From Caldifarciminota bacterium (lineage in GTDB: Bacteria > Hydrothermota > Tepidihabitantia > B3-TA06), in contig WJJO01000190.1 of the NCBI GenBank assembly GCA_014729665.1, positions 1-8,575 of the forward strand: a stretch of DNA of 8,575 nucleotides, in the 5' to 3' direction. The position numbers and the translations under genes are program-made. Positions 1 through 6,375 of this stretch are shown piece after piece; the stretch's first letter is position 1, and every line of letters begins with the position of its first letter. The notes under the pieces are model-generated. The model was not told the origin of the DNA. It worked only from the letters and a program-made list of their open reading frames with translations, and did no database searches.

Positions 1-289
1 CTCCGACAGCTACCGGGAGATTCAGGTTCCGTAGCAATTCCCATGCGTGACGTGCGAATTCTCCGGCCGACAGTCTATGATCCGGAGGACATAGATCCAA
101 AAGATGGTGGGGAACCTGCTCTCTCATATGATTGGTGGGTTTGGCCGTACCTATCTCCATTAGTTGATAACACTGTCTTGAATCGACTGAAACGATCTCC
201 CAGTTGTATCGTCGGGCAAGCTCGAAGGAAACTTCGGTCTTACCGGTTCCTGTGGGTCCGAGTATTACCGGTATTAAGCGTTGAGGCAT
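1..289 (-). CDS. miaA: tRNA dimethylallyltransferase MiaA, N-terminal part (runs off the window)
   Basis: MiaA transfers a dimethylallyl group to N6 of A37 in tRNAs that read UNN codons, in the cytoplasm. About 96 N-terminal residues are visible; the remaining C-terminal part lies beyond base 1. The P-loop GPTGTGKT is at residues 11-18, DSRQ at 36-39 (where the family has its catalytic Asp-Ser), MEIGTAKPT at 44-52, VPHHLLDL at 59-66 and SAGEF at 74-78, all in family order. The ATG lies 5 bp after the mutL stop, so the pair forms an operon, as mutL-miaA does in many bacteria. No SD site precedes this ATG, so translation may be coupled to mutL. A plus-strand ORF across this region (43-294) is an antisense shadow. 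The identification is firm; the start is the first sensible one for the family. Confidence 0.95.
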   Translation of the reverse strand, partial: MPQRLIPVILGPTGTGKTEVSFELARRYNWEIVSVDSRQCYQLMEIGTAKPTNHMREQVPHHLLDLCPPDHRLSAGEFARHAWELLRNLNLPVAVG

Positions 290-294
290 CGTAA

Positions 295-2046
295 TCAGAA
301 TCGACCGAAACGTTTGTCAAGGTCCGACATGGTAAATTTAATTACCGTAGGACGTCCGTGGGGACAGAAGTAAGGTGTTTCACAACGGAAGAGACGGTTG
401 ATTAAGGATTCCATCTCCTGTTGTGAAAGTCTTTGGCCGGCCTTGATTGCGCCGTGGCAGGCGATAAAGGCGGCCATCTTCTCACGGTTACCGAGCTTAA
501 CCTCGCTTGATTCGACAAAATCTGTAAATAATGCTGATAGTTCAGCAGGTCCCATCTTTGCATCGGCAGGCAGGGTTTCTATCATTATTTGATCTGGTCC
601 GAAAGGCTTAGCTTCCAGTCCCAGTTCGGGCAAATAATCCGTGATTTCTTCAAATATCGCATACTCTTCAGGGTTGAGTTCGACGATTAAGGGAAAAAGC
701 AGTCGCTGTCTGGGTGTTTTCCAAAGCCTTGTAAGCATCTCTTCAAAAAGGATACGTTCGTGAGCTGCATGTTGATCTACGATGATAAGACCTGACGAAA
801 CCTGGGCAAGTATATAGGTTTCCTGTAACTGCCAGAAGCTCGCATGGTATAAAGGAGTATCGGCAGTTTCTCCGCCGGTATCTTCGGTGTACTTATAACT
901 TCCAGATACAATAGCCGGATCTGTGGGAGGAGATGATTGCCGGTTTCCATGCATGTTTAATTGAGCGGAGTCATCACGAGGTTGTGTAGGGTGAGTTAAG
1001 GATTTTGGGTAGGGACGGAGATGAGTGTATGAGGGTAGTTGTGTATAGGTAAGATTCGAGACCGCCTCTTTATGTACTGCTTGGCGTACCGCCTGTGAGA
1101 CGAAGTCGAACAGGAATCGTTCGTCCCGATAGCGAACCTCGGTTTTTGCAGGATGTATGTTTGAATCCAACATGTCTGCCGGTGAGTTTAGTTTTAAGAT
1201 AAAGAAGGGAACAACGTTGTCGGGTTGTGGTCCGAAACCTTCAATAACCGCTCGATAAATAGCCCTGTATATAACAGGTCGATTGTTAAAGAATATTCGC
1301 TGAAGTTTTTTGATCTCAAGGCTTTGATCCGGTCTTATGATATAGCCTTCGATAGAAAGCAGACGGTGTTTCTGATTGAGGGGAATCAATTCGGCTGATT
1401 TTAATTTAGGGTATACACTTTTGATGCGTTCGAGCCAGTCTCTACACGAGGTATATTCTGCGACTTTTCTCTTTGGGGTGCGAACCTCAAAACGGATTTC
1501 AGGATGAAGAAGTGCGTAATTTCGAACTACCGCGAGAATCATTCTTCGTTCGTAAGATTCTCCTCGAAGGAAGGAACGTCTTGCCGGGAGATTGAAAAAA
1601 AGATTTGAGACTGATACGGTCGTTCCCCTGCTGCGAACCGTCTCTTTCTTCTCGATTACCTTTCCAGCCTTGACTCGAAGTATAATACCGGATTGCGTTC
1701 CTTCCTGCTGTGTTTCGACAGTCAATTCACTGACTTCGGCCATAGAGGCGAGCGCTTCGCCTCTAAAACCGTAACTGGAGATACGGACCAGGTCCCCGGC
1801 TGAAGCCAGCTTGCTTGTGGCAAATCGCTTTATCGTAAGCTCAACCTCATCAGATGGGATTCCTTCACCGTCATCTACGACCTTCACAAGCCTTTTTCCT
1901 CCTTCCTTCAGATAAACCTCGATTTTCTTTGCTCCTGCATCCAGGGAATTCTCGATGAGTTCTTTAACTGCCGAAGCCGGTCGTATTATTACCTCTCCGG
2001 CTGCAATCTTGGCCGCTGTTTCAGCAGAAAGGATTCTTATACTCAC
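295..2046 (-). CDS. mutL: DNA mismatch repair protein MutL, endonuclease type
   Basis: MutL couples mismatch recognition by MutS to strand removal. The 583-residue product has an N-terminal GHKL ATPase: E29 and N33 in ELIENSLDAGA, DDGEGI at 58-63, GFRGEAL at 93-99, and the HPAKTEV segment with K301 near the end of that domain. A low-complexity linker spans about 335-400. The C-terminal domain carries the latent endonuclease motifs: DQHAAHERILFE at 424-435 (pattern DQHAxxExxxxE), ACHGAIKAG from 529, CPHGRP at 561-566 and an FGR element at 580-582. QRLLFP at 447-452 resembles a sliding-clamp binding motif. These motifs mark a MutL that nicks DNA itself, as in species without MutH. The start is GTG; the protein then begins exactly where the family does, just before RILSAETAAKIAAGEV. 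There is no SD site, and a promoter ends 6 nt upstream, so the mRNA is probably leaderless. Confidence 0.97.
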   Translation of the reverse strand: MSIRILSAETAAKIAAGEVIIRPASAVKELIENSLDAGAKKIEVYLKEGGKRLVKVVDDGEGIPSDEVELTIKRFATSKLASAGDLVRISSYGFRGEALASMAEVSELTVETQQEGTQSGIILRVKAGKVIEKKETVRSRGTTVSVSNLFFNLPARRSFLRGESYERRMILAVVRNYALLHPEIRFEVRTPKRKVAEYTSCRDWLERIKSVYPKLKSAELIPLNQKHRLLSIEGYIIRPDQSLEIKKLQRIFFNNRPVIYRAIYRAVIEGFGPQPDNVVPFFILKLNSPADMLDSNIHPAKTEVRYRDERFLFDFVSQAVRQAVHKEAVSNLTYTQLPSYTHLRPYPKSLTHPTQPRDDSAQLNMHGNRQSSPPTDPAIVSGSYKYTEDTGGETADTPLYHASFWQLQETYILAQVSSGLIIVDQHAAHERILFEEMLTRLWKTPRQRLLFPLIVELNPEEYAIFEEITDYLPELGLEAKPFGPDQIMIETLPADAKMGPAELSALFTDFVESSEVKLGNREKMAAFIACHGAIKAGQRLSQQEMESLINRLFRCETPYFCPHGRPTVIKFTMSDLDKRFGRF

Positions 2047-2052
2047 TTGCCG

Positions 2053-2080
2053 ATTGTAAAGGCGGCAAACCCTATGTCAA
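2053..2080 (-). promoter_or_regulatory. Sigma70-type promoter of mutL-miaA, predicted leaderless
   Basis: On the minus strand TTGACA (2080-2075), a 16-bp spacer and TACAAT (2058-2053) form a near-consensus promoter. The GTG of mutL begins 6 nt after the -10 box, where transcription would normally start, and no SD site fits in the gap. The -35 box lies back to back with that of the divergent PASTA gene. Confidence 0.8.
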
Positions 2081-2103
2081 GCACATACTGGGTATCAAAC
2101 GGC

Positions 2104-2131
2104 TTGACATTACCTGTTTGGTTGCTAAAAT
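2104..2131 (+). promoter_or_regulatory. Sigma70-type promoter of the PASTA gene, predicted leaderless
   Basis: TTGACA (2104-2109), a 16-bp spacer and TAAAAT (2126-2131) are followed 7 nt later by ATG at 2139. Transcription would therefore begin at or within a base or two of the start codon. No SD site is present. A TTG at 2118 in the same frame lies inside the promoter and cannot serve this transcript. Confidence 0.78.
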
Positions 2132-2138
2132 CACTGCT

Positions 2139-3176
2139 ATGAGAAAAAAAGGAAGATGCTTAATTATAGTTTCGATTCTTCTCCTGATTATCTCAGGGGT
2201 TGGTTTAGAAGCCGAACAAACCACGCCTTATCTGTTAGGTTTGAATCCAGATTCGGCAAGGGCATCACTGGCCTCACAACTGGGTTACTCTGATGCAGAT
2301 TCAGTCAATCTTGTAGTGCTTCCGGATTCGTTCTATACCGACAGTTTGGTTCAGGGAGTAATTTACAAACAGTATCCCGAACCCGATTCGGTGCTCGAGG
2401 ATACGGTTAAGGTTCGACTAACCGCACCTTTAACTATTGATTTTCCCGATTTACGAGGTATGCAAGTCGGTGATGCAGCCGAATATATTACAGGACTGGG
2501 ATTCGAATTACAACCTTTCATAACCAGAAACAGCGATGAGTATCCACTCAATACCGTAATGAAGACGAATCCTGAACCCGGTGAAAGGATACAGCGCGGT
2601 AGAACAGTAGCCTTGATTATCTCGAAGGGTGAACTTGTAAGGAATCCGGTTTTAACCTCTACGGGCGTGCCGATAAATCTCTACGAGGAGACTTACTTTC
2701 AAATAAATGGGATATCTGTCGAATCCCCGGATTCTTCCGGTTTTACACTTGCCTTCAAGGTGAAGATTTCAAGTCCATACCGGCATTCTATCAAGGCCGA
2801 GGATTTCAAGATTGAGGTAAGACTTCAGGGCGGAATCGTACAGAGGCATAAGCCTGAAGTAACTCCGGTAAAGCTTGGGCCTAAAGGGGCAACGACCAGG
2901 GTCTTCAAGATACCTTTTACGTATTCCGAGATACACCCGTCTATTGCAGAGGTTATGCTTTCAGACGCTGTCTTCCGGTTAACCGGTACCTATTCACTGA
3001 TCGTTGAAAGCGGTTTTACCAGAAAGCCTATTAAGACTGGTGACTTTGAGTTCAACGTGGGAGAAGCTTCTGCGGAGGTGACGGAAAAGCTTACCGCAAT
3101 TGCTTTTCTGCCGGAGGATGAGTCAGGAGATGAGTCCGAAGAGGTTGAAGAAGAAAGCGTGAAAGAATCCGGGTAA
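2139..3176 (+). CDS. Secreted two-PASTA-domain protein with LEA14-like C-terminal region
   Basis: The 345-residue product begins with RKKGR and a hydrophobic stretch (about 8-20), then a plausible signal peptidase I site after LEA at 23-25, so it is probably exported. Two PASTA repeats follow, at about 28-96 and 99-164; the second is the clearer (DFPDLRGM, NPEPGERIQRG, VALIISKG). PASTA domains bind peptidoglycan fragments or act as spacers in penicillin-binding proteins and Ser/Thr kinases, but here there is no kinase, transpeptidase or membrane anchor. Residues about 186-308 look like a beta-rich LEA type 2 (WHy) domain, judged only from the spaced hydrophobic pattern and the SSPYRHSIKAEDFKIEV segment; this is tentative. 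The tail (325-345) is very acidic. ATG at 2139 is chosen over the in-frame TTG at 2118 because it starts the signal peptide and fits the promoter. Transcribed divergently from mutL. The specific role is unknown. Confidence 0.85.
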   Translation: MRKKGRCLIIVSILLLIISGVGLEAEQTTPYLLGLNPDSARASLASQLGYSDADSVNLVVLPDSFYTDSLVQGVIYKQYPEPDSVLEDTVKVRLTAPLTIDFPDLRGMQVGDAAEYITGLGFELQPFITRNSDEYPLNTVMKTNPEPGERIQRGRTVALIISKGELVRNPVLTSTGVPINLYEETYFQINGISVESPDSSGFTLAFKVKISSPYRHSIKAEDFKIEVRLQGGIVQRHKPEVTPVKLGPKGATTRVFKIPFTYSEIHPSIAEVMLSDAVFRLTGTYSLIVESGFTRKPIKTGDFEFNVGEASAEVTEKLTAIAFLPEDESGDESEEVEEESVKESG

Positions 3177-3203
3177 ATCCGCAAGTTATTAAAGGAAGCG
3201 AAG

Positions 3204-3228
3204 GGCCGGCTGAAGCCGGCCTTTTTTT
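3204..3228 (+). terminator. Intrinsic terminator of the PASTA gene
   Basis: A perfect 7-bp GC-only stem (GGCCGGC and GCCGGCC) with a TGAA loop is followed by seven T on the plus strand. It lies 27 nt after the PASTA stop. The T tract overlaps the stop codon of the convergent DUF438 gene (3227-3229). In the opposite direction only a C/T-rich stretch follows, so it would work weakly at best for that gene. Confidence 0.9.
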
Positions 3229-4717
3229 ATTCCCAGTCGAGGAGTCTTTTCTCGTCGGTAAGTTTGCGAATTCCAGTAACATCCTGACTTACCTCCAGCG
3301 TTCCCTTGTAGTTTCCATTCCCGTCCCTTAAGGCGAAATAGCGGATGTGTAGGAACTTACCGTGAAGTTGAATCCAGAACTCTGCACTGTCCCTTTTGCC
3401 GTTCTTAAACTCATCAAGGATCTTTTCGACTATGTGAACGCTCTTGGGCGGGTGACAATTCTGAACCTTTCGGCCTATAACTCCGCGGGATCGTGGGAAT
3501 ATCCTATCGGGTGTAGCGGAGTAGTAACGAACCTCGTCGCGCTCATCTACGAAGCTTATATCCAGGGGTAATGTTTTAAGCATCAAGTCTATCTGTTTAA
3601 GCGTTAAAGCACCTTCAGATAAGGGCAACTCTGCGTTTCTTGTGATATTTCCCGGCAGATCTTCGAGCCGGAAAGTATCAGTTTCATGACTATCTTGACT
3701 CATATCCTCTATCCTTTCTTTAATTGCGGGATTCCACTCGTTTCCCGGTTCAACCAGGGCATATCCGATTTCCCCTTCACCCTCTCTTATTTCTGCCCAC
3801 TGGGTTTCATTGAGTTTCTCAAGCGCCATCGGGAAGAGTATCCGTTCCTCCTTATAAATCATATCAAGGATAGTACCGGCAAGCTTTGAACTCATTGTCT
3901 TAAACTTGCTTAGGTTCTCACTTTCAAGATAAGTGCGGGTTTTCTTCAGCATTTGACGAATTTGATCGTGAACGTTCCACATGACCTTTACAGGTCCTTC
4001 TATATCATATTTTTCGAGGTAGGGAAAAAGCTGGTTTTCCTTGCGAGTGTAATGGATATTTACCGAGGTAAGTTTCTCGAGTGTTTCGGCTAGCTCTTCT
4101 TTCTTTCTAGGAAACTGCTTTTTGTTCAGGTCTGACAACGTCTTGCTGAGTTCTCTTGTCATTTTTTCGAATTCTGCATTCTCGGCGCGAAATGTATGTA
4201 CCGGATGTCCGGGCTGCATATCAGGTGTGTTTCTCTTATCCAGCGAATCACGAAATACCGCGACATGAAGATCGCACATCGAGGTGATTTCGTCTTCTGT
4301 GATTCCTTCCGATATCAACTGCTGTTCAATCTCTGCTATCTCAGAAGGATTTATGTCTTCTATCTCGGCAGCAAACCGTTTACGTAACTCCTCGACGTTA
4401 CTGCCCTTAGCTGAATGAAGGTCTGCTAGAATTTGCCTGATGCGTCCAGCTCGCACTGCCAACTCTGCTTGAGTAAGGATTCGCACCTCTTCACCGGTTT
4501 GAGTTTCGATGGTTTCTTTCAAGTCTTTGATAAATGTGTTGATTTCAATTTCTGCATCCGACGCAGCCATCCGGAGCGTGGCTATCTTGCCGATAGTGTT
4601 GCGTACAACCGGATTTAACAATTTCTTAAACTTCGGGTTGTATTCGGGCAGGAAATTCTCAAGGAATGGGTATTCCCTTAAGAGTTCCGCTACTGGTGTT
4701 CTTGGACCTAACAGCAT
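3227..4717 (-). CDS. DUF1858/DUF438/hemerythrin (HHE)/PAS multidomain protein
   Basis: The 496-residue protein has no signal peptide or membrane segment. From the N-terminus it shows a DUF1858-like helical segment (about 5-50; PVAELLREYPFLENFLPEYNP), a DUF438 helical region (about 85-160), a hemerythrin-type HHE domain (about 168-305) and a PAS domain (about 372-485). Candidate diiron ligands are H171/H174, H223 and E227 (HYTRKENQLFP), H250 and E290/E291 (YKEERILFP). The PAS domain carries CHPPKS at 421-426, which I recall as typical of this family. Such proteins are thought to sense or carry O2, NO or iron; the exact function is not established. There is no output kinase or cyclase domain, so any signal must pass by protein contact. 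A strong SD (AAGGAGGAG, 4728-4720) precedes ATG. The gene lies last in the dfx unit, behind a terminator, with no promoter of its own that I can see. Confidence 0.9.
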   Translation of the reverse strand: MLLGPRTPVAELLREYPFLENFLPEYNPKFKKLLNPVVRNTIGKIATLRMAASDAEIEINTFIKDLKETIETQTGEEVRILTQAELAVRAGRIRQILADLHSAKGSNVEELRKRFAAEIEDINPSEIAEIEQQLISEGITEDEITSMCDLHVAVFRDSLDKRNTPDMQPGHPVHTFRAENAEFEKMTRELSKTLSDLNKKQFPRKKEELAETLEKLTSVNIHYTRKENQLFPYLEKYDIEGPVKVMWNVHDQIRQMLKKTRTYLESENLSKFKTMSSKLAGTILDMIYKEERILFPMALEKLNETQWAEIREGEGEIGYALVEPGNEWNPAIKERIEDMSQDSHETDTFRLEDLPGNITRNAELPLSEGALTLKQIDLMLKTLPLDISFVDERDEVRYYSATPDRIFPRSRGVIGRKVQNCHPPKSVHIVEKILDEFKNGKRDSAEFWIQLHGKFLHIRYFALRDGNGNYKGTLEVSQDVTGIRKLTDEKRLLDWE

Positions 4718-4729
4718 GTCTCCTCCTTG

Positions 4730-4758
4730 AAAAAATAGAGGCCCCGTTTCAGGGCCTC
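4730..4758 (-). terminator. Intrinsic terminator after the dfx-ferritin-diiron genes, just before the DUF438 SD
   Basis: On the minus strand a 7-bp stem (GAGGCCC and GGGCCTC, 7-nt loop) is followed by TATTTTTTC. It lies 26 nt after the stop of the upstream diiron gene. The T tract ends only 1-2 nt before the SD of the DUF438 gene, so expression of that gene needs read-through or a promoter I did not find. Confidence 0.85.
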
Positions 4759-4784
4759 CTCGATAAATATGGATTGTCCCTGTT

Positions 4785-5279
4785 TTAGCTTTTCAGGTTT
4801 ACTATGTGTTTCGAGAGAAGTGTTATGTGAGATAGTTCTTCTTTGATGATGTCCGATATCCGATTCGACCCGAGGCGCTCGGGCACCATGTCCTTAATCC
4901 CTGTGTAAAAAACGACAGACTCTTTTTCCATACCGAGTGCGGTATTCAGTATCTCTTCTATAGATTCCTTTCCTGTTAGTTCCAGTGATGGATCGCGTTT
5001 ATACTCGAAGACATGTCCGTCTGCGACCGCCCTTAGATAAGCGGCACCTTGATTCTCAGGATCCATGTCCCTCGATTCACGTTCCTTTGGTTCAAGCTTA
5101 GCCTTCATATTCGCAAAGGTTTTTTCGTGTTCAACCTCCATCTCGTAAAGGTCGGTTAAGAGCTTTTTATGTCTTTCTTCTGATGTGTTTTCGGCCGCTT
5201 TCTTATAGAAATTTTGACCGTTACGCTCTATCTGTTCTGCTATCTCGAGAATCTCTTCGGCATTGAATACTATACCCAT
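4785..5279 (-). CDS. Ferritin-like (rubrerythrin-type) diiron protein without rubredoxin domain, 164 aa
   Basis: A four-helix-bundle protein of the rubrerythrin-like ferritin superfamily (COG1633 type). Two ExxH-type ligand sets are readable: E18 with E48/H51 (EVEHEKTF), and E118 (GMEKES) with E148/H151 (EELSHITLL). This matches the E...ExxH...E...ExxH layout of a diiron site. The rubredoxin CxxC...CxxC domain of true rubrerythrin is absent and the protein has no Cys at all, so electrons must come from another carrier. A loop of about 40 residues separates the two helix pairs. Likely roles are peroxide reduction or iron handling; the substrate is not shown by sequence. ATG has an AAGGAG SD 8-9 nt upstream. 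The gene starts 13 bp after the ferritin gene and ends before an intrinsic terminator. It is more divergent from the two diiron proteins at 6376-7357 than those are from each other. Confidence 0.88.
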   Translation of the reverse strand: MGIVFNAEEILEIAEQIERNGQNFYKKAAENTSEERHKKLLTDLYEMEVEHEKTFANMKAKLEPKERESRDMDPENQGAAYLRAVADGHVFEYKRDPSLELTGKESIEEILNTALGMEKESVVFYTGIKDMVPERLGSNRISDIIKEELSHITLLSKHIVNLKS

Positions 5280-5292
5280 AGGAAGTACTCCT

Positions 5293-5829
5293 TTAATCTT
5301 CCCCTGAACCGGGGTTTACGATTGTTTGTGAAGCAGGAAGCGGACGCGCTCCAAGTTCCCTGTCAAGCATGAAGATTCCCTGTTTTGAATCGGCAATCAT
5401 CTTTAGTTTTTCGACTACCTTAAGGGTCTGGTCTTCCTCCTCAATCTGTTCTGAAACGAACCAGTTTAGAAGACCATAAATGGCAGCGTTGTCCTTCTCC
5501 GCTTCGGCAAGGTCAACCAGATCGTTAATCATCTGCGTTACCTTTTTTTCGTGTTCGTATGCGGCCTGGAATGCTTCAAGGGGAGTTGATATCTTCGCTT
5601 CAGGTTTTTTAACCTCGAAGAGCTCAACTTCACCGCCCCTTTCAAGTATATGCTTGTAGAAGCGCATCGCATGGCTGGTTTCTTCTAACGCCTGCGATTT
5701 CATCCAGGCGGCAAAACCTTCGAGATTCTCTCCCTCGAACCATGCGCTTATCGCAAAGTAGAGATATGCTGCGTAGAGTTCTGCATTGAGCTGTTTGTTG
5801 AGACCGTTCTGCATCTTTTTCGATATCAT
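5293..5829 (-). CDS. ftnA: Non-heme bacterial ferritin
   Basis: Ferritin oxidises Fe(II) at a diiron ferroxidase site and stores Fe(III) inside a 24-subunit shell. The 178-residue chain has the usual length plus a short tail. Ligands appear at the canonical spacing: E17, E50 and H53 (EETSHAM), E94, and E127/Q128 with E130/E131 (WFVSEQIEEE). There is no Met ligand for haem typical of bacterioferritin, and the overall pattern (MISKKMQNGLNKQLNAELYA at the start) is FtnA. The ATG overlaps the dfx stop by 4 bp (ATGA), and the SD (GGAG) lies within the end of dfx, so the two are translationally coupled. Pairing with superoxide reductase makes sense: iron released by oxidative damage is sequestered while superoxide is removed. 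An overlapping ORF at 5642-5881 is a frame shadow. Confidence 0.96.
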   Translation of the reverse strand: MISKKMQNGLNKQLNAELYAAYLYFAISAWFEGENLEGFAAWMKSQALEETSHAMRFYKHILERGGEVELFEVKKPEAKISTPLEAFQAAYEHEKKVTQMINDLVDLAEAEKDNAAIYGLLNWFVSEQIEEEDQTLKVVEKLKMIADSKQGIFMLDRELGARPLPASQTIVNPGSGED

Positions 5830-6215
5830 TTTTGTTTATCTCCTTTCCAGAGCCCGTGTTTATTACAGTGCTCACGGGCAACTACTTGACCTGTATCAAT
5901 CATGAAAACCGCTTCGGGAGCGTCACCGGGTTTGAGATGTTTGCGGTAAACGTTACCGGAATCATCTGAGAGTTCTATCCATTCGATGTAGTGATCTTGT
6001 TCCATGGGGTGGAGTGTACTGCCGACTATTACCTTGAAACCACCGTCTATTTTCTCAATTACCGGTACGTGTTTTTCGTTCTTCCAGTCTGCGGTCTGTG
6101 CTTCCAGCAGTTCCATTGGTTTGCCGTGACAGGAGTAGTTCCCGCAGCCTTCCTTGATTACCTCTATCAGATCTCCACACTCGGAACATCTGTATATCCG
6201 CTTTGTTTTGGCCAA
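5826..6215 (-). CDS. dfx: Desulfoferrodoxin (superoxide reductase) with an atypical centre I
   Basis: It reduces superoxide to hydrogen peroxide without making O2, in the cytoplasm of anaerobes. Numbered from the TTG at 6215 (129 aa), the catalytic centre II is intact: H49 (EKHVPVIE), H69 (STLHPM), H75 (DHYIEWI), C117 and H120 (HCNKHGLWK), the Fe(His)4Cys site. The N-terminal desulforedoxin-like centre I has C10 and C13, but the usual adjacent Cys-Cys pair reads C29-H30, with an extra C24 five residues earlier. TTG at 6215 is chosen over the longer frame (TTG at 6260) because a strong SD (GGGAGGG) lies 5 nt upstream, the His numbering then matches the family, and the longer start lies only nucleotides from the P2 -10 box. 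First gene of a unit with ftnA (4-bp overlap) and a diiron protein, driven by two tandem promoters. Confidence 0.95.
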   Translation of the reverse strand: MAKTKRIYRCSECGDLIEVIKEGCGNYSCHGKPMELLEAQTADWKNEKHVPVIEKIDGGFKVIVGSTLHPMEQDHYIEWIELSDDSGNVYRKHLKPGDAPEAVFMIDTGQVVAREHCNKHGLWKGDKQK

Positions 6216-6220
6216 TGTAA

Positions 6221-6227
6221 CCCTCCC
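6221..6227 (-). promoter_or_regulatory. Ribosome binding site that fixes the dfx TTG start
   Basis: GGGAGGG on the minus strand lies 5 nt before the TTG at 6215. No comparable site precedes the alternative in-frame TTG at 6260, so this element decides the start codon. Confidence 0.85.
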
Positions 6228-6246
6228 GGGTTTTGGTTGTTTTTTA

Positions 6247-6274
6247 ACTATAAGATTCAAGCTTGTTATGTCAA
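6247..6274 (-). promoter_or_regulatory. dfx promoter P2 (proximal)
   Basis: TTGACA (6274-6269), 16-bp spacer and TATAGT (6252-6247) on the minus strand. It would give a leader of about 25 nt that contains the dfx SD. Confidence 0.75.
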
Positions 6275-6286
6275 GCTATCTCATTT

Positions 6287-6314
6287 ATTATAGTATTTCA
6301 CTAGGGTATGTCAA
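6287..6314 (-). promoter_or_regulatory. dfx promoter P1 (distal)
   Basis: TTGACA (6314-6309), 16-bp spacer and a perfect TATAAT (6292-6287) on the minus strand, 40 bp upstream of P2 in the same geometry. It is the best consensus match in the window. No clear PerR or Fur operator was recognised around it. Confidence 0.8.
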
Positions 6315-6326
6315 GGTTTACAGATG

Positions 6327-6356
6327 CAAAAAGGGATGCATCAACAAGCATCCCTT
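6327..6356 (-). terminator. Intrinsic terminator of the 6376-6837 diiron gene
   Basis: On the minus strand a perfect 9-bp stem (AAGGGATGC and GCATCCCTT) with an 8-nt loop runs into a five-T stretch made of its last two bases and the three that follow. It begins 20 nt after the stop and isolates this gene from the dfx promoters immediately downstream. Confidence 0.75.
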
Positions 6357-6375
6357 GAAGTAAAAGTCGTGTTCG

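Noticed and set aside
43..294. Plus-strand ORF of 83 codons opposite miaA
   Set aside because: It is fully antisense to a clear MiaA N-terminus and its translation resembles no family.
295..320. TTGACA at the end of mutL, 25 nt before the miaA ATG, as a fourth leaderless promoter
   Set aside because: No acceptable -10 box lies at 16-18 bp (CTGATT, TGATTA, GATTAC), and the hexamer encodes conserved C-terminal residues of MutL (LDK before RFGRF).
2118..2138. TTG start of the PASTA protein seven codons upstream
   Set aside because: These codons lie inside the promoter spacer and -10 box, and they would place charged residues before a standard signal peptide that begins at the ATG.
3201..3228. 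Bidirectional terminator serving the DUF438 gene too
   Set aside because: On the minus strand the stem is followed by CTTCGCTTCC rather than a T run, so termination in that direction is not supported.
5642..5881. Minus-strand ORF of 79 codons overlapping ferritin and dfx
   Set aside because: It is a frame shadow of two confidently identified genes with coupled translation.
6276..6300. AT-rich stretch at the dfx P1 -10 as a PerR-type operator
   Set aside because: Only a partial half-site resemblance (ATAATAAAT) is present and the second half does not match; it is explained by the -10 box.
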